NCBI GenBank assembly: GCA_039960995.1
Contig: JBDVKF010000025.1
Coordinates: 1-64,000, forward strand
Origin: JABSSA01 sp039960995
GTDB taxonomy: Bacteria; Pseudomonadota; Alphaproteobacteria; Rhodobacterales; Rhodobacteraceae
Length of the DNA: 64,000 nucleotides
Reading direction: 5' to 3'
Part shown: positions 1-8,813 of the stretch, piece after piece
Layout of the letters: each line of letters opens with the position of its first letter
Numbering within the stretch: position 1 is the stretch's first letter
Made by a program: the position numbers and the translations under genes
The notes under the pieces: model-generated
The model's database searches: none
What the model was told of the DNA's origin: nothing
The model's input: the letters and a program-made list of their open reading frames with translations, nothing else

Positions 1-11
1 TTTGGTCCTGC

Positions 12-32
12 TGTGTAGCAGATTGTGTAGCA
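12..32. repeat. Two direct copies of a 9-base repeat
   Basis: TGTGTAGCA occurs at 12-20 and again at 24-32, a period of 12 bases. The pair lies about 100 bases beyond the 3' end of the tRNA-Ser gene and close to the window edge. Nothing else in 1-133 is recognisable. Short spaced repeats downstream of a tRNA can be integrase arm sites, but no integrase is visible here. Confidence 0.35.
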
Positions 33-133
33 ATTTCGGGGTGTTCGATTGGCACATACAGCGTACAAAACACCCATTAAACGGGTAAGTACGCGTAAAA
101 TATACGCTTTCAAGAGCGGTAGGGAATTTGTCA

Positions 134-223
134 TGGCGGAGCGGAAGGGATTCGAACCCTCGAGACGGTCTCCCGCCTACACACTTTCCAGGCGTGCGCC
201 TTCGACCACTCGGCCACCGCTCC
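134..223 (-). tRNA. tRNA-Ser (GGA anticodon)
   Basis: Read on the minus strand the segment begins GGAGCGG and ends CCGCTCC-G-CCA, giving a 7-bp acceptor stem, discriminator and encoded CCA. The anticodon loop reads CTGGAAA, anticodon GGA, and the T-arm contains GGTTCGAATCC. The 90-base length with a long variable arm is typical of class II serine tRNAs. It reads UCC/UCU codons. Integrative elements often use tRNA-Ser genes, but no second attachment copy is visible in the window. Confidence 0.96.
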
Positions 224-231
224 GTTGACGG

Positions 232-260
232 GTTTAGCGGCAATTGCCAACGGACTGCAA
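232..260 (-). promoter_or_regulatory. Probable promoter of tRNA-Ser
   Basis: On the minus strand TTGCAG (255-260) is followed after 17 bases by CTAAAC (232-237), ending nine bases before the tRNA 5' end. Spacing and position fit a sigma-70 stable-RNA promoter; the hexamers are only moderate matches. Confidence 0.4.
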
Positions 261-330
261 CCCCTCCAGATAACCAAAGTGAAAGAAGTGTGCCTGAACT
301 GGTCAGCCGATCATCACGTCATGAATTCGA

Positions 331-1047
331 TCACGCGATGTGTAGATAGACCCGCCGATTTCGGCTGCCTTTTTTCTGCATTTTTCCAATCTTTAAAGGG
401 CCGACTTCACCGGTGCGCGCAACATGCGTTCCGCCGCAAGGTTGTAGGTCTATTGTCGCGTCGCCAGCCCCTATGCGGATCAGGCGGATAGGCCCCTTGC
501 CGCGTGGCGGTTGCACAGACAGAGTTTTGACCATCTGAGGGTTCGCATCCAGTTCGGCTTCGGTGATCCATTCTTCCGTTACTGACAGATCCTGATCCAC
601 AAAGTCATTCAGCGTTTTTTCAACCGCCTCTTTGTCCGACACCGCGTCTGGCATATCCAAATCCAATCGTCCGCGATCAGCCGAAATCGAACCGCCCGTC
701 ACCCCAAATGGCAAGGCAACGGACAAAAGATGCAGAGCCGTGTGGACACGCATGAGGTTGTAACGACGCACCCAATCCAATTCCTGACGAACCGGTTGCC
801 CGACAGCTGGCAGTGACCGTGGTTCAGCTGGGACCAATATGATCTGATCGCCCTGCCCTTTGATGGCTGACGCGATCCCGAGTTGTTGACCATTAAACGT
901 TATGACACCGCTGTCACCGGGTTGGCCGCCGCCCGTTGGATAAAAGATGGTCTGATCCAAGATCAAACCACCTTCATCGGTGTGCTCTGAAACCACAGCG
1001 TCGCAACTGCGCATATAGGCATCTGCATGGAACAGAGGTTGGGTCAT
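331..1047 (-). CDS. AlaX-type alanyl-tRNA editing protein
   Basis: A 238-residue free-standing editing-domain homologue of alanyl-tRNA synthetase. Such proteins hydrolyse mischarged Ser- or Gly-tRNA(Ala) in the cytoplasm. The zinc-site signature is complete: HTALH at residues 102-106 and CGGTH at 204-208. An N-terminal barrel-like part containing TIFYPTGGGQPGD precedes it, as in longer AlaX proteins and the AlaRS C-terminal half. The ATG at 1047 is preferred because an upstream in-frame start would lie inside the channel gene. It follows the mscS-like gene by 11 bases and is probably the last gene of that transcript. Confidence 0.88.
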   Translation of the reverse strand: MTQPLFHADAYMRSCDAVVSEHTDEGGLILDQTIFYPTGGGQPGDSGVITFNGQQLGIASAIKGQGDQIILVPAEPRSLPAVGQPVRQELDWVRRYNLMRVHTALHLLSVALPFGVTGGSISADRGRLDLDMPDAVSDKEAVEKTLNDFVDQDLSVTEEWITEAELDANPQMVKTLSVQPPRGKGPIRLIRIGAGDATIDLQPCGGTHVARTGEVGPLKIGKMQKKGSRNRRVYLHIA

Positions 1048-1058
1048 GATTTGTCCGT

Positions 1059-3365
1059 TTACTCTGGATTTCGTAGCGTTTCGGGATTGCGAAGCCAAAG
1101 ATCGGTTTGAGCAAATGGAATTTCGATGCCTTCTGCAACAAAACGTTCTGCAATGCTGTGATGTATGTCGTTTTTGACGGTCAGCATAAAATTGACATCC
1201 CGCAGGATCATTCGAATTTCAAAATCTAGACTGGACGCCCCAAATGATGCGAAGACGACGGAAGGCTGAGGATTTGCCAATACCATCGGATGGTCTTGTG
1301 CGATTTCCAACAGAATACCAGCGACGCGTTTCGTGTCTGTGCCATATGCGACACCTACATTGACGATTAACCGCCCGATCGTATTGCCACGGGTATAATT
1401 CGTCACAGTACCGGTGATCAGGTCCGAATTGGGAATGATGACGTCTGTTCGATCAAACGTTTCTATCCGTGTTGAGCGCACAGAAACTTTGCGGACATTG
1501 CCGTGGACACCGCTGACTTCGATCCAGTCGCCTTCGGCAATGGGGCGTTCAATCAACAAGATGATACCGGACACAAAATTGGACACGATTGTTTGCAGGC
1601 CAAAACCAATGCCGACCGATAAAGCACCGGCGACAATGGCAAGACTGGAGAGATCCAGGCCAGCCGTAGAAATCGCGACAATTGCCGACAGAAAGATACC
1701 GACATAACCAAGGCCGGAAATGATTGCAGTTTGGCCGCCGGTGTCGATGCGCGTTTTAGGAAGAACAGTCGTGCGTAACGTGCTTTGCAATGCTCGAGTC
1801 AGAAAATACCCCACCAAGAACACGAACATAAGCATGAAGAAGGCACTGGGCGAAATTGTTGTTCCACCGATCGAAATACCAGACCGGGCTTGGGCCCATA
1901 ACTCTTGTAAATCGGTGACCCGTGCTCCCCAAATTAACGCAAATAACGGTGCTGCACAGAACAGCAAAATGAAACTGAGTAATGTGGCGATTAGCCCGTC
2001 TTCGCCACCTTCACCGGGGATCAAAATCGCATAGACTTTGCGAGTTATTTCCTGCAGCAACGTAATTGTTCCAATCAACGCCAAAGTCATCAATGCAGGA
2101 TAAGCCAACGTATGCGACGCTGCCGCATACCCAAATGCAGCAAGAGTTGGCGCGATCAACCCAATGACCAGCGCTGCGCGTCCCATTATTCGAATGAATT
2201 GATGCCGGAAATTCGCATCTGTCGGTTGGCTGCTGATTTCTGCATCATGCCGCAACAAAAGCTGCCCAGAAGCAAAGAGAATGATACCTGCTAACACAAC
2301 CAGCGGGAACCCAAGCACTGCACTGGTTTCTGCGCTATAATTTTCGTAGTCGTTTAAGCGTTCCAGCAGGTAATGCAGCGCGTATAGGCACGCGGCGGAA
2401 TTGGTATAAACGCGGCCTTCCCGTCTGCCCAATGGTAACAAACCGATGGGGGACGGAACTGTTTCAGATTTCGGAAAAATGCGGCTGCTGTACCAACGCC
2501 CAAATGCAATGATCAGTGTCATCGGCATCAAAGCGTCTATGATTATTTCTCCACGAGGTCCGTATAGTTCACTCACCCGAAAGGCCATGATCAACGCGAG
2601 CGCGCCGATGACGGGCAAAATTATCATTCCGAGGGATAGAAAAAAACCTGCGACATGCGTGGCTCTTTGTGAATCCTGCCGAGTAACGCGGTTCACAAGG
2701 CGTTCGACCCATTTGCGACTGCGACTAAGCAAAATCAGAGCGGCAATCGTCAAACCGATAATCAGAGGAAGATTATCACGCGTCGCCTGTAAACTTGTAG
2801 GAGTGTTGATCGCGCTGCGCACACCGGCACTTGTCGCCTGAACCGTGTCCTTGAGATCGTCCAGCGCATCTGGCCACAAGACGGGATTGATCGGCCATGG
2901 TCCGGCATTCAGCAACTTATCTGTCTGACGCGATCGCATGATCAGGTCGATTTCTGAGATCACACCGTTGGCTCGACTAAACGCTTCTTCGGCGGTTAGA
3001 CGCGGTGTGGACAGGCGTCGTTCTTGTTCATTTAGGGCCGCGCGGCGTTCTGATATTTCCGGCGCTTCGACTTCGCCTTCTTCAGGAACCGGGCCAAGCG
3101 CTTCAATTTGCTCGCTTATTGTGTTCAAGCGCGATTGATTGGCGGTAAGTTGATCTTGAAAGCTCTCGCGCCAATCAGCCACTTCTTCGCGCAAACTAGC
3201 CAAAGCTTGATTAGATGCTCGTCCGGCTTCAACCGCCGTTTCAGCGCGCTGTGCGACAATACCCCAGGCGTCGTAATCCGGCCCGTCTGCATTCTGCGCT
3301 ACACTAGAAATCGCAAGTGTAATGACAACAAGCGCTGTCGTCAGAATGCGAGACAAAATTCGCAT
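1059..3365 (-). CDS. Large MscS-family mechanosensitive channel with N-terminal periplasmic domain
   Basis: A 768-residue inner-membrane protein. A signal peptide (first 23 residues, ending SVAQ) is followed by a coiled-coil-rich periplasmic region of about 150 residues of the DUF3772 kind, many transmembrane segments, and a C-terminal MscS core. The pore-lining helix is visible as a Gly/Ala-rich stretch (AGALSVGIGFGLQTI), followed by the beta domain (IERPIAEGDWIEV). Family role: opening under membrane tension to release osmolytes. The ATG at 3365 shares its A with the cysK stop codon (TGATG), which fixes the start and indicates translational coupling. Confidence 0.88.
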   Translation of the reverse strand: MRILSRILTTALVVITLAISSVAQNADGPDYDAWGIVAQRAETAVEAGRASNQALASLREEVADWRESFQDQLTANQSRLNTISEQIEALGPVPEEGEVEAPEISERRAALNEQERRLSTPRLTAEEAFSRANGVISEIDLIMRSRQTDKLLNAGPWPINPVLWPDALDDLKDTVQATSAGVRSAINTPTSLQATRDNLPLIIGLTIAALILLSRSRKWVERLVNRVTRQDSQRATHVAGFFLSLGMIILPVIGALALIMAFRVSELYGPRGEIIIDALMPMTLIIAFGRWYSSRIFPKSETVPSPIGLLPLGRREGRVYTNSAACLYALHYLLERLNDYENYSAETSAVLGFPLVVLAGIILFASGQLLLRHDAEISSQPTDANFRHQFIRIMGRAALVIGLIAPTLAAFGYAAASHTLAYPALMTLALIGTITLLQEITRKVYAILIPGEGGEDGLIATLLSFILLFCAAPLFALIWGARVTDLQELWAQARSGISIGGTTISPSAFFMLMFVFLVGYFLTRALQSTLRTTVLPKTRIDTGGQTAIISGLGYVGIFLSAIVAISTAGLDLSSLAIVAGALSVGIGFGLQTIVSNFVSGIILLIERPIAEGDWIEVSGVHGNVRKVSVRSTRIETFDRTDVIIPNSDLITGTVTNYTRGNTIGRLIVNVGVAYGTDTKRVAGILLEIAQDHPMVLANPQPSVVFASFGASSLDFEIRMILRDVNFMLTVKNDIHHSIAERFVAEGIEIPFAQTDLWLRNPETLRNPE

Positions 3366-4399
3366 CACGCGTCCTCGAACACACCCGGTATCGAAGATGG
3401 TCCCGATTTCAACCAATCGGGAACCGGCAATTCTTTTTCGCGTAGGAAGTCAGGGTTAAACAATCTGGATTGATACCGCGTTCCGTAGTCACACAGGATC
3501 GTAACAATCGTGTGGCCCGGCCCCAATTCGTGCGCCATGCGCATTGCACCCGCTATGTTAATCCCCGTTGAACCACCCATGCACAAACCTTCTTCTCGCA
3601 GTAGGTCGAAAATGATTGGTAGGGCTTCACTGTCTGGCACATTGCAGGTGAAATCAGGGGTGAACCCTTCGAGGTTGGCCGTAATACGCACCTGCCCGAT
3701 ACCCTCGGAAATAGAGGATCCAGACGTCGCGAGTTCGCCAGTTGTGTAATAGCTAAACAGTGCCGCGCCGTCAGGATCGACCAAGCCGACTTTGACACCT
3801 TTGGGCTGCAATACTTCTGCGACGCCAGATACGGTACCCCCCGACCCTGCGGCACAAATAAATCCATCCACTCTGCCGCCCGTTTGGTCCCAGATTTCCG
3901 GGCCTGTGGTTTCAACATGCGCTTGTCGGTTCGCAACATTATCGAACTGGTTTGCCCAGATCGCGCCGTTGGGTTCCGATTTTGCGAGCTCTTCCGCCAA
4001 ACGGCCTGAGTAACGTACAAAGTTATTCGGATTGCGGTATGGCGCTGCCGGCACTTGAACAAGTTCGGCCCCAGCCAAAAGCAGCATGTCTTTCTTTTCC
4101 TGGCTTTGCGTTTCGGGAATGACGATCACGGTTTTGTATCCCATGGAAGCGCCAACCAAGGCCAAGCCAATTCCTGTATTGCCGGCGGTGCCTTCAACGA
4201 TTGTACCGCCCGGTTTTAGTTCCCCACGCGCCACCGCATCATTGATGATATGTAATGCCGCACGGTCCTTGACCGATTGACCAGGGTTCATGAATTCCGC
4301 TTTGCCAAGGATCGTGCACCCTGTCAGCTCACTTGCTTTTCGCAATTTGATGAGCGGTGTATTACCAACGGCCTGAGCCAGATCTGCAGCGATATGCAT
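3365..4399 (-). CDS. cysK: Cysteine synthase (O-acetylserine sulfhydrylase)
   Basis: A 344-residue PLP enzyme that forms cysteine from O-acetylserine and sulfide. The PLP lysine is K44 in NPGQSVKDRA and the phosphate-binding loop is EGTAGNTG at about 70-77. Later blocks such as GSGGTVSG and CMGGSTGIN fit the fold-type II family. It lies 40 bases after trgB and is coupled to the channel gene downstream. The order trgA-trgB-cysK matches the tellurite-resistance locus described in Rhodobacter sphaeroides, where cysteine metabolism contributes to tellurite tolerance. A catabolic or S-sulfocysteine variant cannot be excluded. Confidence 0.93.
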   Translation of the reverse strand: MHIAADLAQAVGNTPLIKLRKASELTGCTILGKAEFMNPGQSVKDRAALHIINDAVARGELKPGGTIVEGTAGNTGIGLALVGASMGYKTVIVIPETQSQEKKDMLLLAGAELVQVPAAPYRNPNNFVRYSGRLAEELAKSEPNGAIWANQFDNVANRQAHVETTGPEIWDQTGGRVDGFICAAGSGGTVSGVAEVLQPKGVKVGLVDPDGAALFSYYTTGELATSGSSISEGIGQVRITANLEGFTPDFTCNVPDSEALPIIFDLLREEGLCMGGSTGINIAGAMRMAHELGPGHTIVTILCDYGTRYQSRLFNPDFLREKELPVPDWLKSGPSSIPGVFEDA

Positions 4400-4439
4400 G
4401 CGGCTTCCTTTCTTAACTTACGTCACATGTAGCCCTGCT

Positions 4440-5543
4440 TCAGGCCGACCTCAAGCGGTCACGATGTCGAGCCAACCAGTGCGTGATCAACGTCAAAGGG
4501 GCATTGGTGATCTTGCACGCATCCGCGCGAGCCAAAAGTTCGTCAAACGGCATTAAATGCGCACTAATATCTTCGCCTTCGGATTCTAGTCCCCCAAGAC
4601 GTGCTGCGGAATCGGGCAAATCACATAGACCGACATACAGATACTGATAATCCGTTGACCCACCCGGAGACGTGTATCCTTCTGAAACAGTTTCAAGCTG
4701 CGAAAGCTCCAGACCGGCTTCTTCTTTCGCCTCGCGCAACGCAGTTTCGTATGGCTTTTCGCCGGGATCAATCAATCCTGCCACCGGTTCCAAATGCCAC
4801 AGGACTGTATCGCCGCGTACCAATGGACCCATCCGGATTTGTTCAACCAACAACACCCGGTCGCGGATTGGATCGTAAGGCAACACCAATGCAGCGTCCG
4901 TGGTGACAAAGACCGCTCGATCAATTCGGGCGCTCATTTTGCCGCTGAATGTTTCATGCGTTAACTGCAGTTCATCCAAAGCGTAAAACCTGGAATACGC
5001 TCGATTGCGGCGTTTGATATCCACCTGCCCCCGCAAGGTATCCGAATCTTGATCGCCACCTTTCGCATTCAAGCGCGATTGCGCACGTGCGAGAATTCGT
5101 GGAAACATGGTTGCCAGCTCTTCCGCCGAAATTTCGCCATACAAGGCCATCGCCTCATTTGCGGCTTCGCAGATAACCGGTGACCAATGGCCTTCCCAAC
5201 CGTGAAAATTCCAATCAATGCCGTTTGTGGTAATGGATTTGGGGGGTATATACACCATCGCCGACAAGCCGCTGTTCAACGTCTTTTCTTGCAGCTCGTA
5301 ATCAAAGCCACCTTCATAGAAATTCAAACGCGCAATCGCGCCTTCGGTCAGGCCAGTGACCATCAGCCCTTTGACATTGTCACCTGGCGCTGACGCTAAC
5401 GCTGGAAAATCCGCACCTTCAACTTGAGACACCGTAAAATCGGACAATTCATCCTCATTTACCTTGTATCCTGCAGCAGCGCTGCCAATGACGATTTCTA
5501 ACAGTGGGGTGTGCCGAAGCGTGCCGTACAAAAATAGGTTCAT
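4440..5543 (-). CDS. trgB: TrgB-like protein: gamma-glutamylcyclotransferase-like domain fused to Nudix hydrolase
   Basis: A 367-residue fusion. Residues 1-120 begin NLFLYGTLR, the nucleotide-like loop of the AIG2/GGCT family. Residues about 205-345 are a Nudix hydrolase of the ADP-ribose pyrophosphatase type with a complete box from G256 to L278 (GLIDPGE, then REAKEEAGL). The Nudix half probably hydrolyses ADP-ribose or a related nucleoside diphosphate; the substrate of the N-terminal half is unknown. Its ATG overlaps the trgA stop (ATGA). Position between trgA and cysK supports the trgB name. Confidence 0.85.
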   Translation of the reverse strand: MNLFLYGTLRHTPLLEIVIGSAAAGYKVNEDELSDFTVSQVEGADFPALASAPGDNVKGLMVTGLTEGAIARLNFYEGGFDYELQEKTLNSGLSAMVYIPPKSITTNGIDWNFHGWEGHWSPVICEAANEAMALYGEISAEELATMFPRILARAQSRLNAKGGDQDSDTLRGQVDIKRRNRAYSRFYALDELQLTHETFSGKMSARIDRAVFVTTDAALVLPYDPIRDRVLLVEQIRMGPLVRGDTVLWHLEPVAGLIDPGEKPYETALREAKEEAGLELSQLETVSEGYTSPGGSTDYQYLYVGLCDLPDSAARLGGLESEGEDISAHLMPFDELLARADACKITNAPLTLITHWLARHRDRLRSA

Positions 5544-5992
5544 CGCCAGCGTTTAGCAGCAGATTCCGCCACTAAGCCAGACAAGATTCCGCCAATTGCC
5601 AAAGTACCTAAAACGGGACCCGTTAACATGAGTAAAAACCAACCCGTCATCAGCTCAAAGATCGCAATCAATGCCTCGAAAGCGTCACCATAGCGGTTGC
5701 GCAAGGCAAGGCGCGTCATCTCATTGCACGCTTGAACAAACAGCGCCCAAAACACCAAGACAATTGAGCCAGTCAATCCAACTGTAATTGCGGCTGTGGT
5801 GCCGCGACCCACGCGCGATCCTATCGTTCTCCAGCCAACAATGAATGCAAGAACAAGATTCACGACGGTGAAGTACCCCATGTCAGTTCCTTCCGGAAGC
5901 AACGAAGGTATCATTCCTGAAACAACGAAAGCAACAACCATGAGGCACATGCCTGCCACAAGATTTCCTGCACTGGGATTTACGCGAGCCAT
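5540..5992 (-). CDS. trgA: TrgA family membrane protein
   Basis: A 150-residue integral membrane protein with about four hydrophobic segments, including MCLMVVAFVVSGMIPSLL near the start. It fits TrgA, the membrane component of the Rhodobacter tellurite locus; the biochemical activity of the family is not established. It starts two bases after the cyclopropane-synthase stop and overlaps trgB by four bases, so cfa-trgA-trgB are tightly linked. Confidence 0.8.
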   Translation of the reverse strand: MARVNPSAGNLVAGMCLMVVAFVVSGMIPSLLPEGTDMGYFTVVNLVLAFIVGWRTIGSRVGRGTTAAITVGLTGSIVLVFWALFVQACNEMTRLALRNRYGDAFEALIAIFELMTGWFLLMLTGPVLGTLAIGGILSGLVAESAAKRWR

Positions 5993-5994
5993 GA

Positions 5995-7206
5995 TTAACC
6001 TAGCCTCTTGATCGTGATTTGTGTCACGTCACAATTCGCACTCTCGAAGGTGGCCGCGCAAGAGGTCAGATAAAAATTCCACATTCTTCTAAATCTGTCG
6101 TCAAACCCAAGAGCGGCGATTTGATCCCATTTCTCATTGAACGTCTCGTGCCAACGGCGCAGCGAAATGTTGTATGACGGGCCAAATTCAATGCTGCGTT
6201 CCACCCGCAATCCTGCCCTGGCGATTTGTTCACGCAAAACAACTGGACTGGGTAACATGCCCCCCGGGAAGATGTATTTCTGGATGAAATCAACACCCCG
6301 TTTATACACGTCCCAACGTCGATGTTGGACTGTAATGATCTGCAGCGTCGCATTCTTTCCCGGCTTCAACCTTTCACGCACAGTGTCAAAATAAACGGGC
6401 CAGTATTTTTCGCCCACGGCTTCGAACATTTCGATACTGGCGATCCCGTCGTAAGCACCATTTTCATCTCGATAATCCTGAAGTTTGAAATTTACGAGAT
6501 CAGACAATCCAGCTTTTTCAATACGTTCAGAAGCAAAGTTAAACTGTTCTTGGCTGATGGTTAAACCCGTAACCCGAAGGCCTCTTTCCTTGGCCGCATA
6601 TTCGGCGAAACCGCCCCAGCCGCATCCGATTTCCAAGATATGATCCCCGGGTTCCACCCCCATTTGATCCACCATCGACGCGTATTTGGCGATCTGAGCT
6701 GCCTCGTGACTTTCTTGTCCTGTTTCGAAAATACCCGATGAATAGGTCATCGTATCATCAAGCCACAAACCGTAAAAATCATTCCCCAAATCATAGTGAT
6801 CACTGATGTTTTTGCGCGCCTGTTCTTTATGATTGCGTTTCAACCAAAACCGAAACCTTTCGTACATGCGCAGAAGGACTTGACCCGGGAAACCATCATA
6901 GATGTCATCGTTGTCTGCGTGCACCAGATCCATAAAAGCTTGCAGGTCCGGTGTGGACCACCATTCGTCCAAATAGGCATCACAGAACCCCAAATCACCT
7001 TCGCGAATGAGTCGCGCGAACAGATCAACGTGATGGATTCGCAATTCAGCAACGGGTCCGGGGTTGCGCCCTTCTGCACGAAAAACACGCCCATCCGACA
7101 AAACAAAATCAATTCGACCTTTGTTCATACCGTTGGTCATCGCAAACACACGCGCGAAATAGCGGGGAAGGTCCTTTTGACCCGCCGTTGTCATCAAAAC
7201 CGTCAT
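5995..7206 (-). CDS. Cyclopropane-fatty-acyl-phospholipid synthase family methyltransferase
   Basis: About 403 residues. The SAM-binding motif is ILEIGCGWGGFAEYAA, preceded by the family block SDHYDLGNDFY and followed by GEKYWPVYF and PGGMLPS. The family transfers a methylene from SAM to unsaturated phospholipid acyl chains at the membrane face. I place the start at the ATG at 7206 (MTVLMTTAG), preceded by a G-rich stretch; an upstream ATG at 7266 and another at 7194 are possible. Its neighbours are a photolyase upstream and trgAB downstream. In R. sphaeroides cfaA and phrA are singlet-oxygen response genes, so shared stress control is plausible here. Confidence 0.88.
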   Translation of the reverse strand: MTVLMTTAGQKDLPRYFARVFAMTNGMNKGRIDFVLSDGRVFRAEGRNPGPVAELRIHHVDLFARLIREGDLGFCDAYLDEWWSTPDLQAFMDLVHADNDDIYDGFPGQVLLRMYERFRFWLKRNHKEQARKNISDHYDLGNDFYGLWLDDTMTYSSGIFETGQESHEAAQIAKYASMVDQMGVEPGDHILEIGCGWGGFAEYAAKERGLRVTGLTISQEQFNFASERIEKAGLSDLVNFKLQDYRDENGAYDGIASIEMFEAVGEKYWPVYFDTVRERLKPGKNATLQIITVQHRRWDVYKRGVDFIQKYIFPGGMLPSPVVLREQIARAGLRVERSIEFGPSYNISLRRWHETFNEKWDQIAALGFDDRFRRMWNFYLTSCAATFESANCDVTQITIKRLG

Positions 7207-7338
7207 ACCACCCCGTCGTGCTCCCAAACAATTAACGTAAGTTAACTCGTTCCCATGATGGGACAAGGAATTGTTTTCATTGAATTAGGTTCGTTTCGCG
7301 TTTCCCGAGTGTCGCCTCACATAAGCGCACTATCTGGG

Positions 7339-8754
7339 CTAGAAACCTCGTCCTTCATATGCCGATAAAGCGCGTGCCCGACCATCTGCCGCCGTCACGA
7401 TTGGCTCAGGATATGGCGCAGATGGTGACAAATTCCATGATCTTGGAACGGCATCAAAATAACGCAACGCGTCTGGATGCGGATCGCCCTTTCCTTCTGC
7501 AATCCATCGATCTGCATAATGAGAATGAGGGTCGAATTTCGCAAGTTGTGACACCGGATTGAATACCCGGAAATATGGTGCAGCGTCTGGGCCCGATCCG
7601 GCAGCCCACTGCCAACCCATTGCATTTGCGGCAGGATCCCAGTCTGTCAAACAGCTTTCAAACCAATCTTTCCCAATTTTCCAATGAGTCATTAAGTGTT
7701 TCGTCAAATATGAGGCAACAATCATTCGGGCCCGGTTGTGCATTCGCCCTGTGACATACATTTCACGCATTGCGGCATCGACAAAGCGGATGCCGGTGCG
7801 CCCTTGTTTCCATGCGATGACGTCACTGTGCGTCTCGTCGGTGTTCCATGGAAATTTGTCCCAGTCCGGTTTCCAATTGCCTGTTAAAATTTCAGGCGTG
7901 TGATACATAAGGTGGTACGCGAATTCACGCCAAACCACTTCTTTCAAAAAATGTTCTGCACCCGCACAGCCTTCGTGCAGCGCCCGCATTCCCGCGTGCC
8001 AGCATTGTTGCGGGCTTATTTCGCCAAGCGCCAGATTTTCACTGAGACAAGATGTTGCGTCAATTGCTGGAAAATCCCGGTCTGCTTTGTATCTGTCCAC
8101 GCGGGTTTGCACGAACTCGTCTAACCTGTGCTGCGCGGCATCTTCGCCGACCTTTGCAAAGGGCAAAACAACGGATGCACCCCGTCGCATTGCCTGCCCA
8201 AGCCGCCAGTCTTCCAGACATTCGGAGTTTGGCCATTCACTCGGCGGTAAAAGCGACGTCACTTTAGCAAGTGGTGTTTCAACATGACGATCTTTAACTG
8301 CGCGCCAATACGGTGAATAGACCCGGTAAAACCCACCCATCTTTGTCTCAACTGTCCAGGGTTCGAACATCAAGTGTCCGCCAAAGCTTTTGGCCTCAAG
8401 GCCTGCCTCGCGGAAAAAGGTTTTTATGGCCGTGTCACGTTGGGTCGATGTCGGATCATAAGCACGTGTCCAAAAAATGGAGGTCGCCCCCGTCTCAGCT
8501 ACCAGTTCAGCAAGAACTGTCTGTGCGTCACCGGATCGTAAGATCAACTTGCTGGCCACATCGTTCAAGTTGCGTGCAAAGGCGTTAAGTCCCAGACCCA
8601 GCCGCCATTTGGGCGCTGCCGCCAATCCGTCCACGGCGGAATCGCGGATAAATACAGGGATGACTGGGCGTTTGGATTTTTGGGCCGCACTCAATGCCGC
8701 GTGATCTGACAGTCGCAAATCGCGACGAAACCAAACAATAATTGGGGTGTTCAT
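7339..8754 (-). CDS. phrB: Deoxyribodipyrimidine photolyase / cryptochrome family
   Basis: A 471-residue flavoprotein. It begins PIIVWFRRDLRLSDHAAL, the antenna-domain signature, and carries the FAD-domain blocks WREFAYHLM, ARMIVASYLTKHL and WDPAANAMGWQW. This is the class I CPD photolyase layout, repairing pyrimidine dimers in blue light. The tryptophans of the electron-transfer region appear present. It is the first gene of the stress block after a 59-base gap from the PLP enzyme gene. A cryptochrome without repair activity cannot be ruled out. Confidence 0.93.
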   Translation of the reverse strand: MNTPIIVWFRRDLRLSDHAALSAAQKSKRPVIPVFIRDSAVDGLAAAPKWRLGLGLNAFARNLNDVASKLILRSGDAQTVLAELVAETGATSIFWTRAYDPTSTQRDTAIKTFFREAGLEAKSFGGHLMFEPWTVETKMGGFYRVYSPYWRAVKDRHVETPLAKVTSLLPPSEWPNSECLEDWRLGQAMRRGASVVLPFAKVGEDAAQHRLDEFVQTRVDRYKADRDFPAIDATSCLSENLALGEISPQQCWHAGMRALHEGCAGAEHFLKEVVWREFAYHLMYHTPEILTGNWKPDWDKFPWNTDETHSDVIAWKQGRTGIRFVDAAMREMYVTGRMHNRARMIVASYLTKHLMTHWKIGKDWFESCLTDWDPAANAMGWQWAAGSGPDAAPYFRVFNPVSQLAKFDPHSHYADRWIAEGKGDPHPDALRYFDAVPRSWNLSPSAPYPEPIVTAADGRARALSAYEGRGF

Positions 8755-8813
8755 AACATTCCTCTCACGGCCAATTCACCACCTAGAGCGCAGGCCGCAA
8801 GATCAACAAGAAA

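Noticed and set aside
1..57. A minus-strand frame of 19 codons running off the left edge
   Set aside because: Too short, no ribosome site and no recognisable similarity; it could be chance.
8781..8805. Possible RpoE-type promoter (TGATC, 15 bases, TAGGT) ahead of the photolyase gene
   Set aside because: The spacer is shorter than usual and the -10 is weak. Kept only as a question for the stress-block finding.
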